This document shows, piece by piece, positions 14,714 through 23,237 of a stretch of DNA of 37,034 nt. This stretch comes from a bacterium. GTDB lineage: Bacteria; Bacteroidota; Rhodothermia; Rhodothermales; UBA10348. Every line of letters begins with the position of its first letter. The first letter of the stretch is position 1. The notes under the pieces were generated by a model. That model saw nothing but the letters and a program-made list of their open reading frames with translations. It was not told the DNA's origin and searched no databases. A program made the translations under genes and the position numbers. The stretch covers positions 1 to 37,034 of the forward strand of contig JABMOI010000065.1 of assembly GCA_013204185.1 (NCBI GenBank), given 5' to 3'.

Positions 14714-15706
14714 TTGACTGAAAAACGTATCGTAATCGACAAAGCAGAACCGCTTTTACTCTTCGGTTTCAATGACATTTATCTAAAACGCATTGAATTA
14801 ACCTTCCCCCAGGCGCACATCACTGCGAGGGGCAACCAAGTCATCCTAAAAGGATCAGATGCCGAAATAACGGCCATTTCTCGTGTATTGGAGGAAATGA
14901 CAGTCCTTTTGAATCGAAATGGCAACCTGACAGAAAACGACGTCGATACCGTTTTGGCCCTTTTCGCCTCCGGCGACGGCTCGTCTCTCTCTGCTGTGCC
15001 GGGATCTCATCACACGGTATTATTTACACCTTCTGGAGGATCTGTAAAGGCTAAAACCCCAAATCAGATCAAATTGGTTGAGACTGCCCGTAAAAATGAT
15101 ATCGTGTTTGCGATAGGACCGGCTGGAACAGGGAAAACGTATACGGCAGTAGCCCTTGCCGCAGCGGCACTGAAATCCAAACAGGTGAAACGGATTGTTC
15201 TGTGCCGGCCCGCAGTAGAGGCAGGAGAACGGCTAGGCTTTTTACCAGGCGATTTAAAAGAGAAAGTGGATCCGTATCTGCGTCCACTCTATGACGCCCT
15301 GGAAGACATGGTGCCCAAGGAAAATCTGAAAAGCTTTATGGAGAACAACATCATCGAAATTGTGCCCTTGGCTTATATGCGAGGACGAACGTTGAATGCG
15401 GCCTTTGTGATTCTAGACGAAGCTCAAAACGCAACAGCGCTTCAAATGAAGATGTTCTTGACTCGTATAGGCGCAAACAGCCGGGCTATTATAACCGGCG
15501 ACTTAACACAAACAGACTTATCCTACCGCGAAGTGAGTGGTCTCGCACAGGCTCGTGAGATTTTAGACGGGATTGAAGGAATCGATTTTGTCTATTTTGA
15601 TCAAGGAGACGTACTTAGGCACAGACTGGTGAAGGAAATTATTAACGCCTATTCTCGCTTTTACGACGAAGAAAAAAACGGCAACGATAAACCAAAATCT
15701 GCCTGA
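14714..15706 (+). CDS. phoH: PhoH-family ATPase (PhoH/YbeZ-like)
   Basis: A 330-residue protein. The N-terminal RNA-binding-like region (LLLFGFNDIYLKRIELTFPQ, ITARGNQVILKG) is followed by the PhoH ATPase core: Walker A GPAGTGKTYTA (residues ~136-146), LCRPAVEAGERLGFLPGDL, KVDPYLRPLYDAL, MRGRTLNAAFVILDEAQNA (Walker B) and ITGDLTQTDL. Family knowledge: a cytoplasmic NTPase linked to RNA metabolism and often located next to ybeY; no ybeY is next to it here. The start is TTG at 14714. An in-frame TGA at 14699-14701 blocks extension, and the first in-frame ATG would remove the conserved N-terminal domain, so the rare start is well supported. The gene converges on panD with 12 bp between stops. Confidence 0.94.
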   Translation: MTEKRIVIDKAEPLLLFGFNDIYLKRIELTFPQAHITARGNQVILKGSDAEITAISRVLEEMTVLLNRNGNLTENDVDTVLALFASGDGSSLSAVPGSHHTVLFTPSGGSVKAKTPNQIKLVETARKNDIVFAIGPAGTGKTYTAVALAAAALKSKQVKRIVLCRPAVEAGERLGFLPGDLKEKVDPYLRPLYDALEDMVPKENLKSFMENNIIEIVPLAYMRGRTLNAAFVILDEAQNATALQMKMFLTRIGANSRAIITGDLTQTDLSYREVSGLAQAREILDGIEGIDFVYFDQGDVLRHRLVKEIINAYSRFYDEEKNGNDKPKSA

Positions 15707-15718
15707 ACAGACAGCGTT

Positions 15719-16117
15719 CTAACCGACGGAAACGTGATCTTCAGCTTCCATGACGGGTAGCTCTAGAACTTCTTTCGGGCGGTTATTTTTATCGACCAGG
15801 ACAACCGTAGCGCTGTGCTTCTCAGCTTCTTCGGGTGTCATTTGGGCGTAGGAAATCAAAATAACTTCGTCCCCAGTCGTGGCTAAGCGTGCAGCTGGCC
15901 CGTTCATACAAATTGTACCACTTCCTCTTTCAGCGGGAATGGTATACGTCTCAAGACGAGCACCGTTATTGACGTTCACTACATGAACCTTTTCGTACGG
16001 CAAAATTCCGGCGAGTTCTAATAGCGTTCTATCGACCGTGATTGAGCCTTCATAATACAATTCGGCCTGTGTTACGGTTGCGCGGTGAATCTTCGCTTTA
16101 AAAAGCGTAATGGTCAT
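15719..16117 (-). CDS. panD: Aspartate 1-decarboxylase proenzyme
   Basis: A 132-residue protein, a normal size. It contains the self-processing site YYEGSITVD, where cleavage between G24 and S25 would generate the pyruvoyl cofactor on the alpha chain. It also has [16 protein letters not shown], the [11 protein letters not shown] strand, and [13 protein letters not shown] and [12 protein letters not shown], all typical of PanD. It decarboxylates L-aspartate to beta-alanine for pantothenate and CoA in the cytoplasm. It lies 62 bp downstream of panC on the same strand, so beta-alanine production and its use by PanC are probably coexpressed. Start ATG 16117 follows AAAGCCCC without an SD. No panM/panZ-type activator is seen. 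Confidence 0.96.
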   Translation of the reverse strand: MTITLFKAKIHRATVTQAELYYEGSITVDRTLLELAGILPYEKVHVVNVNNGARLETYTIPAERGSGTICMNGPAARLATTGDEVILISYAQMTPEEAEKHSATVVLVDKNNRPKEVLELPVMEAEDHVSVG

Positions 16118-16179
16118 GGGGCTTTAAATAATGTCCTGAGTAATCATGTCTAATTTAACCGCGCGTCGAAGGTTTCCAT

Positions 16180-17049
16180 TCACGGTACGAGCGCAATTGA
16201 ATTATCAATGAGCCGTGCCTTGCCAAACTGAACGGCCACAGCCGAAATCAATTCTTGTCCGCTTTTAAACTCCACGACCGGTTGAAGGGTTAACGAATCG
16301 ACAACCGAAGCATAGTCCACGCGTCCGAGAACGGCTTTATTCAATTCGCTCTCAAGCAGCTGCTGTACACCTTTTCCACTTTGGATCGAGCCCGTTTCAA
16401 CAGCCTTTTTAGCCATAAAAACAGCTTTTGAAAGGACGACTGCCTCATCACGCTCGGCCTGAGATAAATATCCATTTCTAGAGGAAAGGGCCAAACCATC
16501 GTATTCCCGGACGGTCTCAACACCTTTCATTCGCGTTCGGAAGCCCATTTCCGCGGCCATTCTCTTTAAAATATAGAACTGCTGAGCGTCTTTGAGCCCA
16601 AAAAATGCCGCGTCCGGCTGAACCATAGCCAACAGTCTGGACACGATGGTAGTAACCCCTTTAAAATGCCCAGGTCGTGAAGATCCACAAAGATGACGAT
16701 CTAGATCCTCGACAATAACCCACGTTTTATTCTCAGCATACGGATACATGCCTGAAACCGTGGGTGCAAAGACGACAGAAGCCAAGCCTTGCTTCTCCAG
16801 AAGGGAAACATCTTCCTCGAGGTTTCTGGGATAGGACTCCAAATCCTCATTGGGCCCGAACTGGGTAGGATTCACAAATATGGAAACGACCACAACGTCC
16901 ACTTCCGCGGCAGCGCGTTCGACGAGACTCAAATGCCCTTTATGCAATGCACCCATTGTTGGGACAAGCCCTACGGTTTTTCCTTCCCGTACGTTGCGGA
17001 GTGTCCTTACAGACATTTCAACAGGCGAAACGATAACTTCAGGGCGCAT
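16180..17049 (-). CDS. panC: Pantothenate synthetase (pantoate-beta-alanine ligase)
   Basis: A 289-residue protein of the nucleotidyltransferase-fold ligase family. The ATP-binding signature VPTMGALHKGHLSLV carries the HxGH element near residue 37. Also present are VVSIFVNPTQFGPNEDL, the pantoate-contacting segment LCGSSRPGHFKGVTTIVSRL, FFGLKDAQQFYILKRM, and LALSSRNGYLS (the KMSKS-like loop). It joins pantoate and beta-alanine with ATP to make pantothenate. First gene of a panC-panD pair. Its start ATG 17049 is divergent from fumC across 140 bp. No panB is present in the window, so ketopantoate hydroxymethyltransferase is encoded elsewhere. Confidence 0.96.
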   Translation of the reverse strand: MRPEVIVSPVEMSVRTLRNVREGKTVGLVPTMGALHKGHLSLVERAAAEVDVVVVSIFVNPTQFGPNEDLESYPRNLEEDVSLLEKQGLASVVFAPTVSGMYPYAENKTWVIVEDLDRHLCGSSRPGHFKGVTTIVSRLLAMVQPDAAFFGLKDAQQFYILKRMAAEMGFRTRMKGVETVREYDGLALSSRNGYLSQAERDEAVVLSKAVFMAKKAVETGSIQSGKGVQQLLESELNKAVLGRVDYASVVDSLTLQPVVEFKSGQELISAVAVQFGKARLIDNSIALVP

Positions 17050-17140
17050 AACTACGGAGATTAACGTGTCTAACTAAATCAAGATACTGCTATTCTGCAA
17101 TGCGATTTCAGCAAAGCTCAACAACCGGCGATTTACCGGC

Positions 17141-17149
17141 TGGTATATT
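17141..17149 (+). promoter_or_regulatory. Candidate extended -10 element of fumC
   Basis: TGGTATATT fits an extended -10 (TGn followed by TATATT) and lies 40 bp before the fumC ATG. The same TATATT hexamer is used in the candidate ppiD promoter. No good -35 is present at 16-18 bp, so support is weak. Confidence 0.3.
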
Positions 17150-17189
17150 GAGTACTCTCAATTTATGATCTGAATTCCAGGAACCTATT

Positions 17190-18590
17190 ATGGCCGATTT
17201 TCGAATTGAAAAGGACTCTTTGGGCGAAGTACACGTCCCCACCGATGCATGGTATGCAGCTCAAACACAAAGAGCGCATGACAACTTCCCTATTTCGGGA
17301 ATTCGATTCCCAAGACGGTTTATTGAAGCCATGGGAACGGTCAAGCTAGCAGCCGCTAAATCGAACCACCAACTCGGGATTCTAGATAAAGATGTGATGG
17401 ATGCGATTGTACACGCTTCCGAGGAAGTCCGCTCAGGAAAATATGACGATCAATTCGTCCTAGACATTTTCCAAACCGGGTCCGGCACATCCACCAATAT
17501 GAATGCCAATGAAGTCATTTCAAATTTGGCCACGGTCGCGAAGGGAGGAACGAAGGGTGATAAGCTCATTCATCCGAACGACCATGTTAATATGTCCCAG
17601 TCGTCGAACGACGTGATTCCAACGGCAATGCACGTTTCGGCGGCTGTTGCCATGAAGGTCGAACTCCTTCCAGCCCTCAAAGAATTCAAAGCAGCGCTTT
17701 TAGCCAAAGCTGCTGAATTTGATGATGTTCTAAAGTCGGGCCGGACGCACTTGATGGATGCGACTCCTGTTCGGCTAGGTCAGGAATTTGAAGGATATGC
17801 GGCTCAAATTTCAAGTTGCATTCGGAGAGTGCACGACGCCATGTCGGAGCTTTCCCAACTTGCATTGGGCGGAACGGCAACGGGCACTGGAATTAATTGC
17901 CCCGCTGGTTTTGCTACTACCGCGATTGGTTTTATCAATGAGCTTACTGACCTGAAATTTTGCGAAGCCGAGAATCATTTCGAGGCCCAGGCTTCGAAAG
18001 ATGCATTTGTTCAAGCATCTAGTTCGTTGAACACGCTTGCAGTGGCTTTGATGAAAATCGTAAATGACATTCGGCACATGTCCAGTGGACCTACTTCCGG
18101 TCTTTCTGAAATTCAGTTACCAGCTATTCAGCCGGGTTCATCCATCATGCCTGGTAAGGTGAACCCAGTAATGAGCGAAGCCACCATGATGGTTTGTGCT
18201 CGCGTTATGGGAAACCATGTCACGGTTACGATCGGTGGTCAGCACGGTAATTTTGAGCTGAATGTGATGATGCCCGTGATGGCTCATGCTATGCTGGAAA
18301 GCATTTCCATTCTGAGCGGAGCCATGAACGCATTCAGGACGAATTGTCTGATAGGCATTACGGCAGACCGGGAACGTTGCCGCGAACTTCTCGAACTCAA
18401 CCCATCAATTGCAACGGCTTTGAACCGCTCGATTGGATACGACCTTGCTTCTAAAGTAGCCAAAGCGTCTGCTTCTCAGAAAAAGTCGGTTCGTCAGGTG
18501 GTCATTGAGATGGAGTTGCTCGACGAAGCAACGCTGAACGAAGTTCTTGATGTTCGACACATGACCGAACCAGGTATTCCTGGAGAGTAA
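17190..18590 (+). CDS. fumC: Class II fumarate hydratase
   Basis: A 466-residue protein of the fumarase/aspartase superfamily. It contains TGSGTSTNMNANEVI (residues ~95-109, fumarate binding), NDHVNMSQSSNDVIPTAMHV, SGRTHLMDATPVRLGQEF and the superfamily signature GSSIMPGKVNPVMSE with the catalytic serine in the flexible loop. MNANEV rather than an aspartase-type variant, and the overall length, favour fumarase over aspartate ammonia-lyase. It catalyses fumarate plus water to L-malate in the TCA cycle, oxygen-stable and without an iron-sulfur cluster. Start ATG 17190, no SD. Followed after only 17 bp by a family III CoA-transferase gene on the same strand, a probable operon. Confidence 0.96.
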   Translation: MADFRIEKDSLGEVHVPTDAWYAAQTQRAHDNFPISGIRFPRRFIEAMGTVKLAAAKSNHQLGILDKDVMDAIVHASEEVRSGKYDDQFVLDIFQTGSGTSTNMNANEVISNLATVAKGGTKGDKLIHPNDHVNMSQSSNDVIPTAMHVSAAVAMKVELLPALKEFKAALLAKAAEFDDVLKSGRTHLMDATPVRLGQEFEGYAAQISSCIRRVHDAMSELSQLALGGTATGTGINCPAGFATTAIGFINELTDLKFCEAENHFEAQASKDAFVQASSSLNTLAVALMKIVNDIRHMSSGPTSGLSEIQLPAIQPGSSIMPGKVNPVMSEATMMVCARVMGNHVTVTIGGQHGNFELNVMMPVMAHAMLESISILSGAMNAFRTNCLIGITADRERCRELLELNPSIATALNRSIGYDLASKVAKASASQKKSVRQVVIEMELLDEATLNEVLDVRHMTEPGIPGE

Positions 18591-18607
18591 CGTAACTGGA
18601 CCCAGAT

Positions 18608-19819
18608 ATGAGTGGCATTTTTTCCAACTTGGTCATACTCGAATTGGCAGGCGTACTTGCAGGACCAAGCGTTGGGCAATTTTTTGCTGAGCTTGGTGCT
18701 AGGGTCATAAAGCTTGAGAATCCGAGCACGCGCGGAGATGTGACTCGAACTTGGAAGATGCCAGGGGAACTATCAGGAGACCTCTCCTCATATTTTCATT
18801 CTTGCAATTGGGGAAAAGAGTCCATTGGAGTTAATCTAAAGTCGGAACATGGGCGCGCTGTCATGCACGACTTGGCATCGCGAGCTGATATCGTCATCAG
18901 TAATTTTATCCCGAAAGCGGCCCGAAAACTCCAAGCAGATTACGATTCCCTAAAGAAGCTGAATCCCGATATCATTGTGGGGTCCATCGTTGGTTACAAT
19001 CCCGATTCAGATCGTCCGGGCTATGATGCAATTATTCAGGCCGAAGCCGGATATTACTATATAAACGGGGATCCTCATTCGCAGGACTGGAAGCCAACGA
19101 AAATGCCAGTACCGCTAATGGACATCCTGGCAGGGCACCAACTGAAGCAGGCTCTGCTTATTGCGTTGCTGCAAAAGCATGCCACTGGCCGTGGCTCAAA
19201 TGTGACTGTGAGCTTGTTCGACTCAGCGGTCAGCGCATTGACCAACCAGGCCACCAGTTGGTTGGTTGCGGGCCAGGTACCCTCTCCCATGGGCTCTGAG
19301 CACCCAAATATTGCTCCGTACGGCTCGGTATATAAGAGTAAAGACGGACGAAACGTAGTATTGGCGGTCGGTACCGACCGCCAATTCGCTTCGCTGTGTT
19401 CACTTCTCGATGTTGATGACCTCACAACAGATCCTCGATTCCATAAAAACGCCGACCGCGTTACCCACAGAAAAGTACTCTGGACTATTCTACAAGACCA
19501 TATTGTGAAGCTTGAGCGGGCTCCATTCCTAGCCGCTTGTGAAAAAGCCGGCATACCGGCTGGCGCCGTTCATCGAATGGACGAAGTGTTTGAGCACACA
19601 CCTCCTCACGTCATGCTCCAAAATGGAAATGGTCACACGTTTGGGGTTCGCGAATGCGTTACGTGGCCAGACGTTGAGAATGGCATTGGACAATCGCTCA
19701 ATCACGACCTCTCAGCGCCGCCATCCTATGCGTCCTCGACGGACGATGTTTTGTCGGAGATCCTCGACTATTCCCCAGAATCCATAGCCAACCTTCGAGC
19801 CTCGGGTGCCGTGGAATAA
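18608..19819 (+). CDS. Family III CoA-transferase (CaiB/BaiF type)
   Basis: A 403-residue protein. It opens with LVILELAGVLAGPSVGQFFAELGARVIKLENP, the CaiB/BaiF N-terminal signature in two blocks, and has NWGKESIGVNLKSEHGR, then PVPLMDILAGHQLKQALLIAL, in which D172 is the expected catalytic aspartate that forms the acyl-anhydride. The interlocked-dimer fold moves CoA between carboxylic acids without a free-CoA intermediate (family knowledge). Substrates cannot be read from sequence. Cotranscription with fumC, 17 bp upstream, hints at a C4/C5 dicarboxylate such as succinate, malate, citramalate or mesaconate; this is inference from context. Start ATG 18608. It converges on the cytochrome c gene with 24 bp between stops. 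Confidence 0.9.
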   Translation: MSGIFSNLVILELAGVLAGPSVGQFFAELGARVIKLENPSTRGDVTRTWKMPGELSGDLSSYFHSCNWGKESIGVNLKSEHGRAVMHDLASRADIVISNFIPKAARKLQADYDSLKKLNPDIIVGSIVGYNPDSDRPGYDAIIQAEAGYYYINGDPHSQDWKPTKMPVPLMDILAGHQLKQALLIALLQKHATGRGSNVTVSLFDSAVSALTNQATSWLVAGQVPSPMGSEHPNIAPYGSVYKSKDGRNVVLAVGTDRQFASLCSLLDVDDLTTDPRFHKNADRVTHRKVLWTILQDHIVKLERAPFLAACEKAGIPAGAVHRMDEVFEHTPPHVMLQNGNGHTFGVRECVTWPDVENGIGQSLNHDLSAPPSYASSTDDVLSEILDYSPESIANLRASGAVE

Positions 19820-19843
19820 AGGCCTATCGATTAGAATGCCCTG

Positions 19844-20308
19844 TTATTCAGGGATTTCTAGCGATGGGATGCCAAGCAGGTTTTCCAGCTCAGAGGCGAT
19901 GTACAACTCGTCGGAGGTGAGGCTTGCCCGAACAACTGCCACTTCGCCAGCCTCTACTTTATCGGCGTCATTATCAAACTCTTGACGAACAAACGTGAGA
20001 ACGGAAGCGACTTGCTCGTCAGTCAAAAAGCTGTGGGGCGTCATTACGTTATTGTACGTTTCGCCTTTCACAACGATGGGTCCTTGCATTCCCCGGAGCA
20101 CGAGTCGAATAAGCCGACCCTTATCACCAGAAACCCATTCAGAATCGTACAATGACGGGAATGCACCAGAAATGCCCTTTCCATCTTGCTGATGACATGT
20201 GGCACAATACTTTGTGAACACATCCTGCCCCGATACCAGCATTGGATCTTTTGAACAACCAGAGAGCAACAAAGCGACAGCCATTGTGGCAAAGAAAGTG
20301 CGTGCCAT
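19844..20308 (-). CDS. Lipoprotein monohaem cytochrome c
   Basis: A 154-residue protein. The signal peptide MARTFFATMAVALLLSGC ends in a lipobox (LLSG/C18), so the mature protein should be lipid-anchored outside the cytoplasm. The haem c site is C35-A-T-C38-H39 (YCATCHQQDGKG), and the expected distal ligand is M89 in NNVMTPHSFLTDEQVASVLT, which is the class I cytochrome c pattern, here of the small cbb3/alternative-complex donor type. About 40 residues after the core are acidic and unrecognised. It probably shuttles electrons to a terminal oxidase or receives them from a periplasmic dehydrogenase; no oxidase gene is nearby. It starts 7 bp after the MOSC gene stop and is probably cotranscribed with it. 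Confidence 0.9.
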   Translation of the reverse strand: MARTFFATMAVALLLSGCSKDPMLVSGQDVFTKYCATCHQQDGKGISGAFPSLYDSEWVSGDKGRLIRLVLRGMQGPIVVKGETYNNVMTPHSFLTDEQVASVLTFVRQEFDNDADKVEAGEVAVVRASLTSDELYIASELENLLGIPSLEIPE

Positions 20309-20315
20309 GATTTTC

Positions 20316-20843
20316 CTATTTTTTTAGCTCAATTACGTCCTGTAACGAGATATGCCCGTCCGTGAGAACGTGAAAAAGAGCTCCTCGCATTCCTGACTCT
20401 CTAACGGCCTCCATCGCGGCTTGCGAGGTCCTTTGTGCAAATAAATTACACGGTCTATGGGCCTTTTCCGCCCGTTTCAGCCTCACCGTTCCAATTGCGA
20501 TTTCTTGCCCCGAATCTAGCGACGCAAGGTCAATTCCTGAACACACCACATTGTCTCCAATAGCCAGGTAATCTACGCCGAGCTCTTCTAATACTTCCCT
20601 AGCAATCATGGTGACTTCTCTTCCAGGAATGCGCTCTCCTCTCCAGAAGTCTTTCTTAGTGTGATCCCCTGTAAAGCCTTGTCCTGCTTTAACTTCGACG
20701 GACGCACGCGCAGCATGTATGCCCGGTGCTGGTTTCTCCAAAAGGGCCACAACCACGCTGTTCCCTGAGAAACTGAGCGAATGCAGCCTCTTTGCTATCT
20801 CTTTTTTTGCCGCGAGTGCTGCGGCTTGTTGGTCCGATTCCAT
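20316..20843 (-). CDS. MOSC-domain protein
   Basis: A 175-residue stand-alone MOSC (molybdenum cofactor sulfurase C-terminal) domain. Features are a beta-rich core with GQGFTGDHTKKDFWRGERIPGREV in two blocks, IGDNVVCSGIDLASL and VRLKRAEKAHRPCNLF, where the conserved Cys of the R-P-C motif is the proposed sulfur carrier. YiiM/YuaD-like proteins and the mARC family share the domain and act in Moco maturation or detoxifying reduction (family knowledge). No N-terminal beta-barrel (MOSC_N) domain is fused. Start ATG 20843; the preceding dnaG stop is 56 bp upstream. It runs directly into the cytochrome c lipoprotein gene, so the pair may serve a molybdoenzyme-linked redox step, but no molybdoenzyme is in view. 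Confidence 0.88.
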   Translation of the reverse strand: MESDQQAAALAAKKEIAKRLHSLSFSGNSVVVALLEKPAPGIHAARASVEVKAGQGFTGDHTKKDFWRGERIPGREVTMIAREVLEELGVDYLAIGDNVVCSGIDLASLDSGQEIAIGTVRLKRAEKAHRPCNLFAQRTSQAAMEAVRESGMRGALFHVLTDGHISLQDVIELKK

Positions 20844-20899
20844 GGAAGTTGTTAACGTTGGCTGTATGCCCTAAAAATACGATGCTAAAGCGTGTGGTT

Positions 20900-22795
20900 C
20901 TAGCCTGAAAGTTCCTTCAAATAGGTCCCTGAATCAATCGACTTACGTATATCAAACAGTTGGGTAAGTTTGATCTGAAGCTGATGTAAATCATGTCCTG
21001 ATTCTTGAGACCGTAATATCTGTCGGCGAACCAAATCAATTTGTTCGTCGACTCGATGCTTTTTCAAATATTTGATGGCACTTAGCGCGGTCTTAAAGGC
21101 GTCCTCATCCAGTTTGGGAACAGAAATATGCTTTTTGATCCAATTTGATGAAGGTTCGTCCGTTGTTGTCATCACTTCTGAGGCCAGCTGGCGAATGGCG
21201 GTAGAAGCCGAGGCACCTAAAAAATGCTGCACACTAAATTTCGATTCTTGAAATTGCTCAACCAATTCTGCTGCAAGATCCCGTGCTGGGCCCGGCGTAA
21301 AGTCTGAAAGCGCCAAACGTGACATCACCCATTCAATCATTTCAAGGCCCCCCTCGAGCATTAAACGAATCAGCTTTTTCTCAGCTGGTATGGGCATTTC
21401 TGCTGGATCCGGTGCTTCACTCACCGAGGCTGCTTGGCTTCCTTCCACCGCGCGCGAAGTCTCACTGGACTTCGAAGAACGGTACGACGACCGCCCTCCC
21501 TTTACATAGCCATCCAGAATGGGCCGAAGCTGATTGTCTGGAATATCTAAACTTTCAGCCGCCCGTCTCAGGTACGCTTCTCTATTCAGGGGATCCTGAA
21601 TTCGGGCGATAGACTGAAGAATCGTTCGCTGAACGGCCGCCACACCTTCTGGAGTTTTTGCCTTTCCTGAGGCTTTCGCGTTTGCTAGTACAAACTCGAT
21701 AAAATTCTGTCTATGGTCTCTGAGGTAGGATTCAAACGCGTTTGCTCCATGAGTTTGAACGTACGAGTCAGGGTCCTCTCCATCGGGAAGCCTGACTGCA
21801 TATGGTATCAGTCCTTCCTCCAAGATCAAATCGATGCCTCGCAGAGCTGCTCGAAGTCCGGCCGAATCCGCGTCATAGAGTAGAATGATGATCTTTGCGT
21901 ATCGGCTGAGAGCCGAAATTTGATCCTTCGTTAGGGCTGTTCCTGAAGAGGCAACAACGTGCTCAATTCCTGCCTGATGAAGCGAAACAACGTCGGTGTA
22001 GCCTTCAACCAAGATGGCTTCCTCCTTCCCTCGAATCGCATTTTTTGAGTGATAAAGCCCATATAAAATGCGTCCTTTGCTGTAGACCTTGGTCTCAGGA
22101 GAATTAATGTATTTCGGTTGGTCGTCCTCTCTCAGGATGCGCCCCCCAAACCCAACGACTTTTCCAACGTGGGAAAAAATCGGAAAAATTAGGCGATGCC
22201 GGTATCGATCGTAGTACCCTGATTCATCTTTTCGCGGGATAATGAGGCCCGCCTGCTCCATAAAATCTTCGGAGACATGTTCTTGTTCGGCTTGTTGCAA
22301 CAAGCCATCCCACTCGTCGGGGGCATACCCGATTCCGAATTTTTTGACGGATTCCGTGCTGAATCCACGTTTTTGGAGGTAGTCCCTCGCGGACTTCGCG
22401 CCTGGATCCTTGGCTAACCGTTCATGGAAGAAACGAGCTGCAAATCGAAGCGCATGATAGATAGATTCACTTTCGGAGGCTCCTTCGCCAGGTGTTTCCT
22501 CTTCTGGCAACACAATCCCCGAGCGGTCTGCCAAAACGCGAACTGCTTCCGGAAAACTGAGCGATTCCATTCGAGACACAAAACTGAACACATCCCCTCC
22601 TTCGCCGCAGCCAAAGCACTTAAACATCCCAAGACGCGGATTGACGTTGAAAGAAGGCGTTTTTTCTGAATGAAATGGGCATAATCCAACAAAGCTAGAG
22701 CTTCTTTTTTTGAGTTGTACGTATTCCCCAACGACGTCAACAATGTCCGTTAAGCTTCGGACTTCTTCGATGGATGATTCGGGAATGATGCTCAT
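20900..22795 (-). CDS. dnaG: DNA primase
   Basis: A 631-residue bacterial primase. The N-terminal CHC2 zinc ribbon has ligands C39, H42, C60 and C63 (GLCPFHSEKTPSF and FKCFGCGEGGD). The RNA-polymerase core includes YAPDEWDGLLQ and VGFGGRIL, and the TOPRIM domain has EAILVEGYTDVVSLHQAGI and LLYDADSAGLRAALRG (metal-binding acidic residues). PDGEDPDSYV follows, and a less conserved C-terminal region (residues ~430-631) probably binds the replicative helicase. It synthesises RNA primers at the replication fork. Start ATG 22795; the immediately preceding sequence is CGCCTCCTT, with no SD. It is divergent from the 77-residue protein gene across 153 bp, and downstream lie the MOSC and cytochrome genes. 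The usual rpoD/rpsU neighbours are absent. Confidence 0.97.
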   Translation of the reverse strand: MSIIPESSIEEVRSLTDIVDVVGEYVQLKKRSSSFVGLCPFHSEKTPSFNVNPRLGMFKCFGCGEGGDVFSFVSRMESLSFPEAVRVLADRSGIVLPEEETPGEGASESESIYHALRFAARFFHERLAKDPGAKSARDYLQKRGFSTESVKKFGIGYAPDEWDGLLQQAEQEHVSEDFMEQAGLIIPRKDESGYYDRYRHRLIFPIFSHVGKVVGFGGRILREDDQPKYINSPETKVYSKGRILYGLYHSKNAIRGKEEAILVEGYTDVVSLHQAGIEHVVASSGTALTKDQISALSRYAKIIILLYDADSAGLRAALRGIDLILEEGLIPYAVRLPDGEDPDSYVQTHGANAFESYLRDHRQNFIEFVLANAKASGKAKTPEGVAAVQRTILQSIARIQDPLNREAYLRRAAESLDIPDNQLRPILDGYVKGGRSSYRSSKSSETSRAVEGSQAASVSEAPDPAEMPIPAEKKLIRLMLEGGLEMIEWVMSRLALSDFTPGPARDLAAELVEQFQESKFSVQHFLGASASTAIRQLASEVMTTTDEPSSNWIKKHISVPKLDEDAFKTALSAIKYLKKHRVDEQIDLVRRQILRSQESGHDLHQLQIKLTQLFDIRKSIDSGTYLKELSG

Positions 22796-22948
22796 AAGGA
22801 GGCGTTGGATTGAACCGAAAAGTACGCAATCTGATGGAGGGGAGCGAGAACAATTACAGGTTTATTCCATCGCGTGAAACCCTGCATTCTTCCTGCCGTA
22901 GCGCAAGGTAGGCCCATCATCCTAAAATCTTGTAAATGAACCAATAGC

Positions 22949-23182
22949 ATGTCAGAATCAAATATTTCGTCGATAACTGGCACGGTTAAACGAGTCGAAA
23001 TCGAAGGCGGTTTTTGGGGTATTGAATCATCAACTGGCGATAAATTCGTTCCTCTAGACCCTCTGGCACCTGCGCTTCGCACCAACGGCCTCGCCATTCA
23101 AGCTGAAGTTGAGCTCGTTACGGTATTCAGCGTGACCATGTGGGGAAAACACGTGCGAGTTCATTCAATTCAAGCTGTCTAA
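22949..23182 (+). CDS. Small predicted beta-barrel (OB-like) protein, 77 residues
   Basis: Sequence features: a short polar N-terminus, then alternating hydrophobic strands in SSITGTVKRVEIEGGFWGI, GDKFVPLDPLA, LAIQAEVELVTVFSV and MWGKHVRVHSIQAV. The pattern G-T-V-x-x-V-E-x-E-G-G-F-W-G-I with a later L-x-x-N-G-L resembles a family of small uncharacterised bacterial proteins that I believe adopt an OB-like barrel; I cannot name a curated family. No signal peptide, so cytoplasmic. Start ATG 22949, no SD. It lies divergent from dnaG and 55 bp before the subtilase gene on the same strand, so it may be cotranscribed with it. A nucleic-acid or ligand-binding role would be a guess. Confidence 0.7.
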   Translation: MSESNISSITGTVKRVEIEGGFWGIESSTGDKFVPLDPLAPALRTNGLAIQAEVELVTVFSVTMWGKHVRVHSIQAV

Positions 23183-23237
23183 TCCCGGTCTTTCTGTCTG
23201 AGCGCATCGATACGAAACATTAATACAGGTAGAGTCC

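Noticed and set aside
19839-19853. CCCTG-N5-CAGGG hairpin between the CoA-transferase and cytochrome c genes
   Set aside because: Only 5 bp, with no T-run on either side; too weak to call a terminator.
22796-22804. AAGGAGG on the plus strand beside the dnaG start
   Set aside because: It lies on the strand opposite dnaG and is not followed by a plus-strand start codon, so it is a chance match to an SD sequence.
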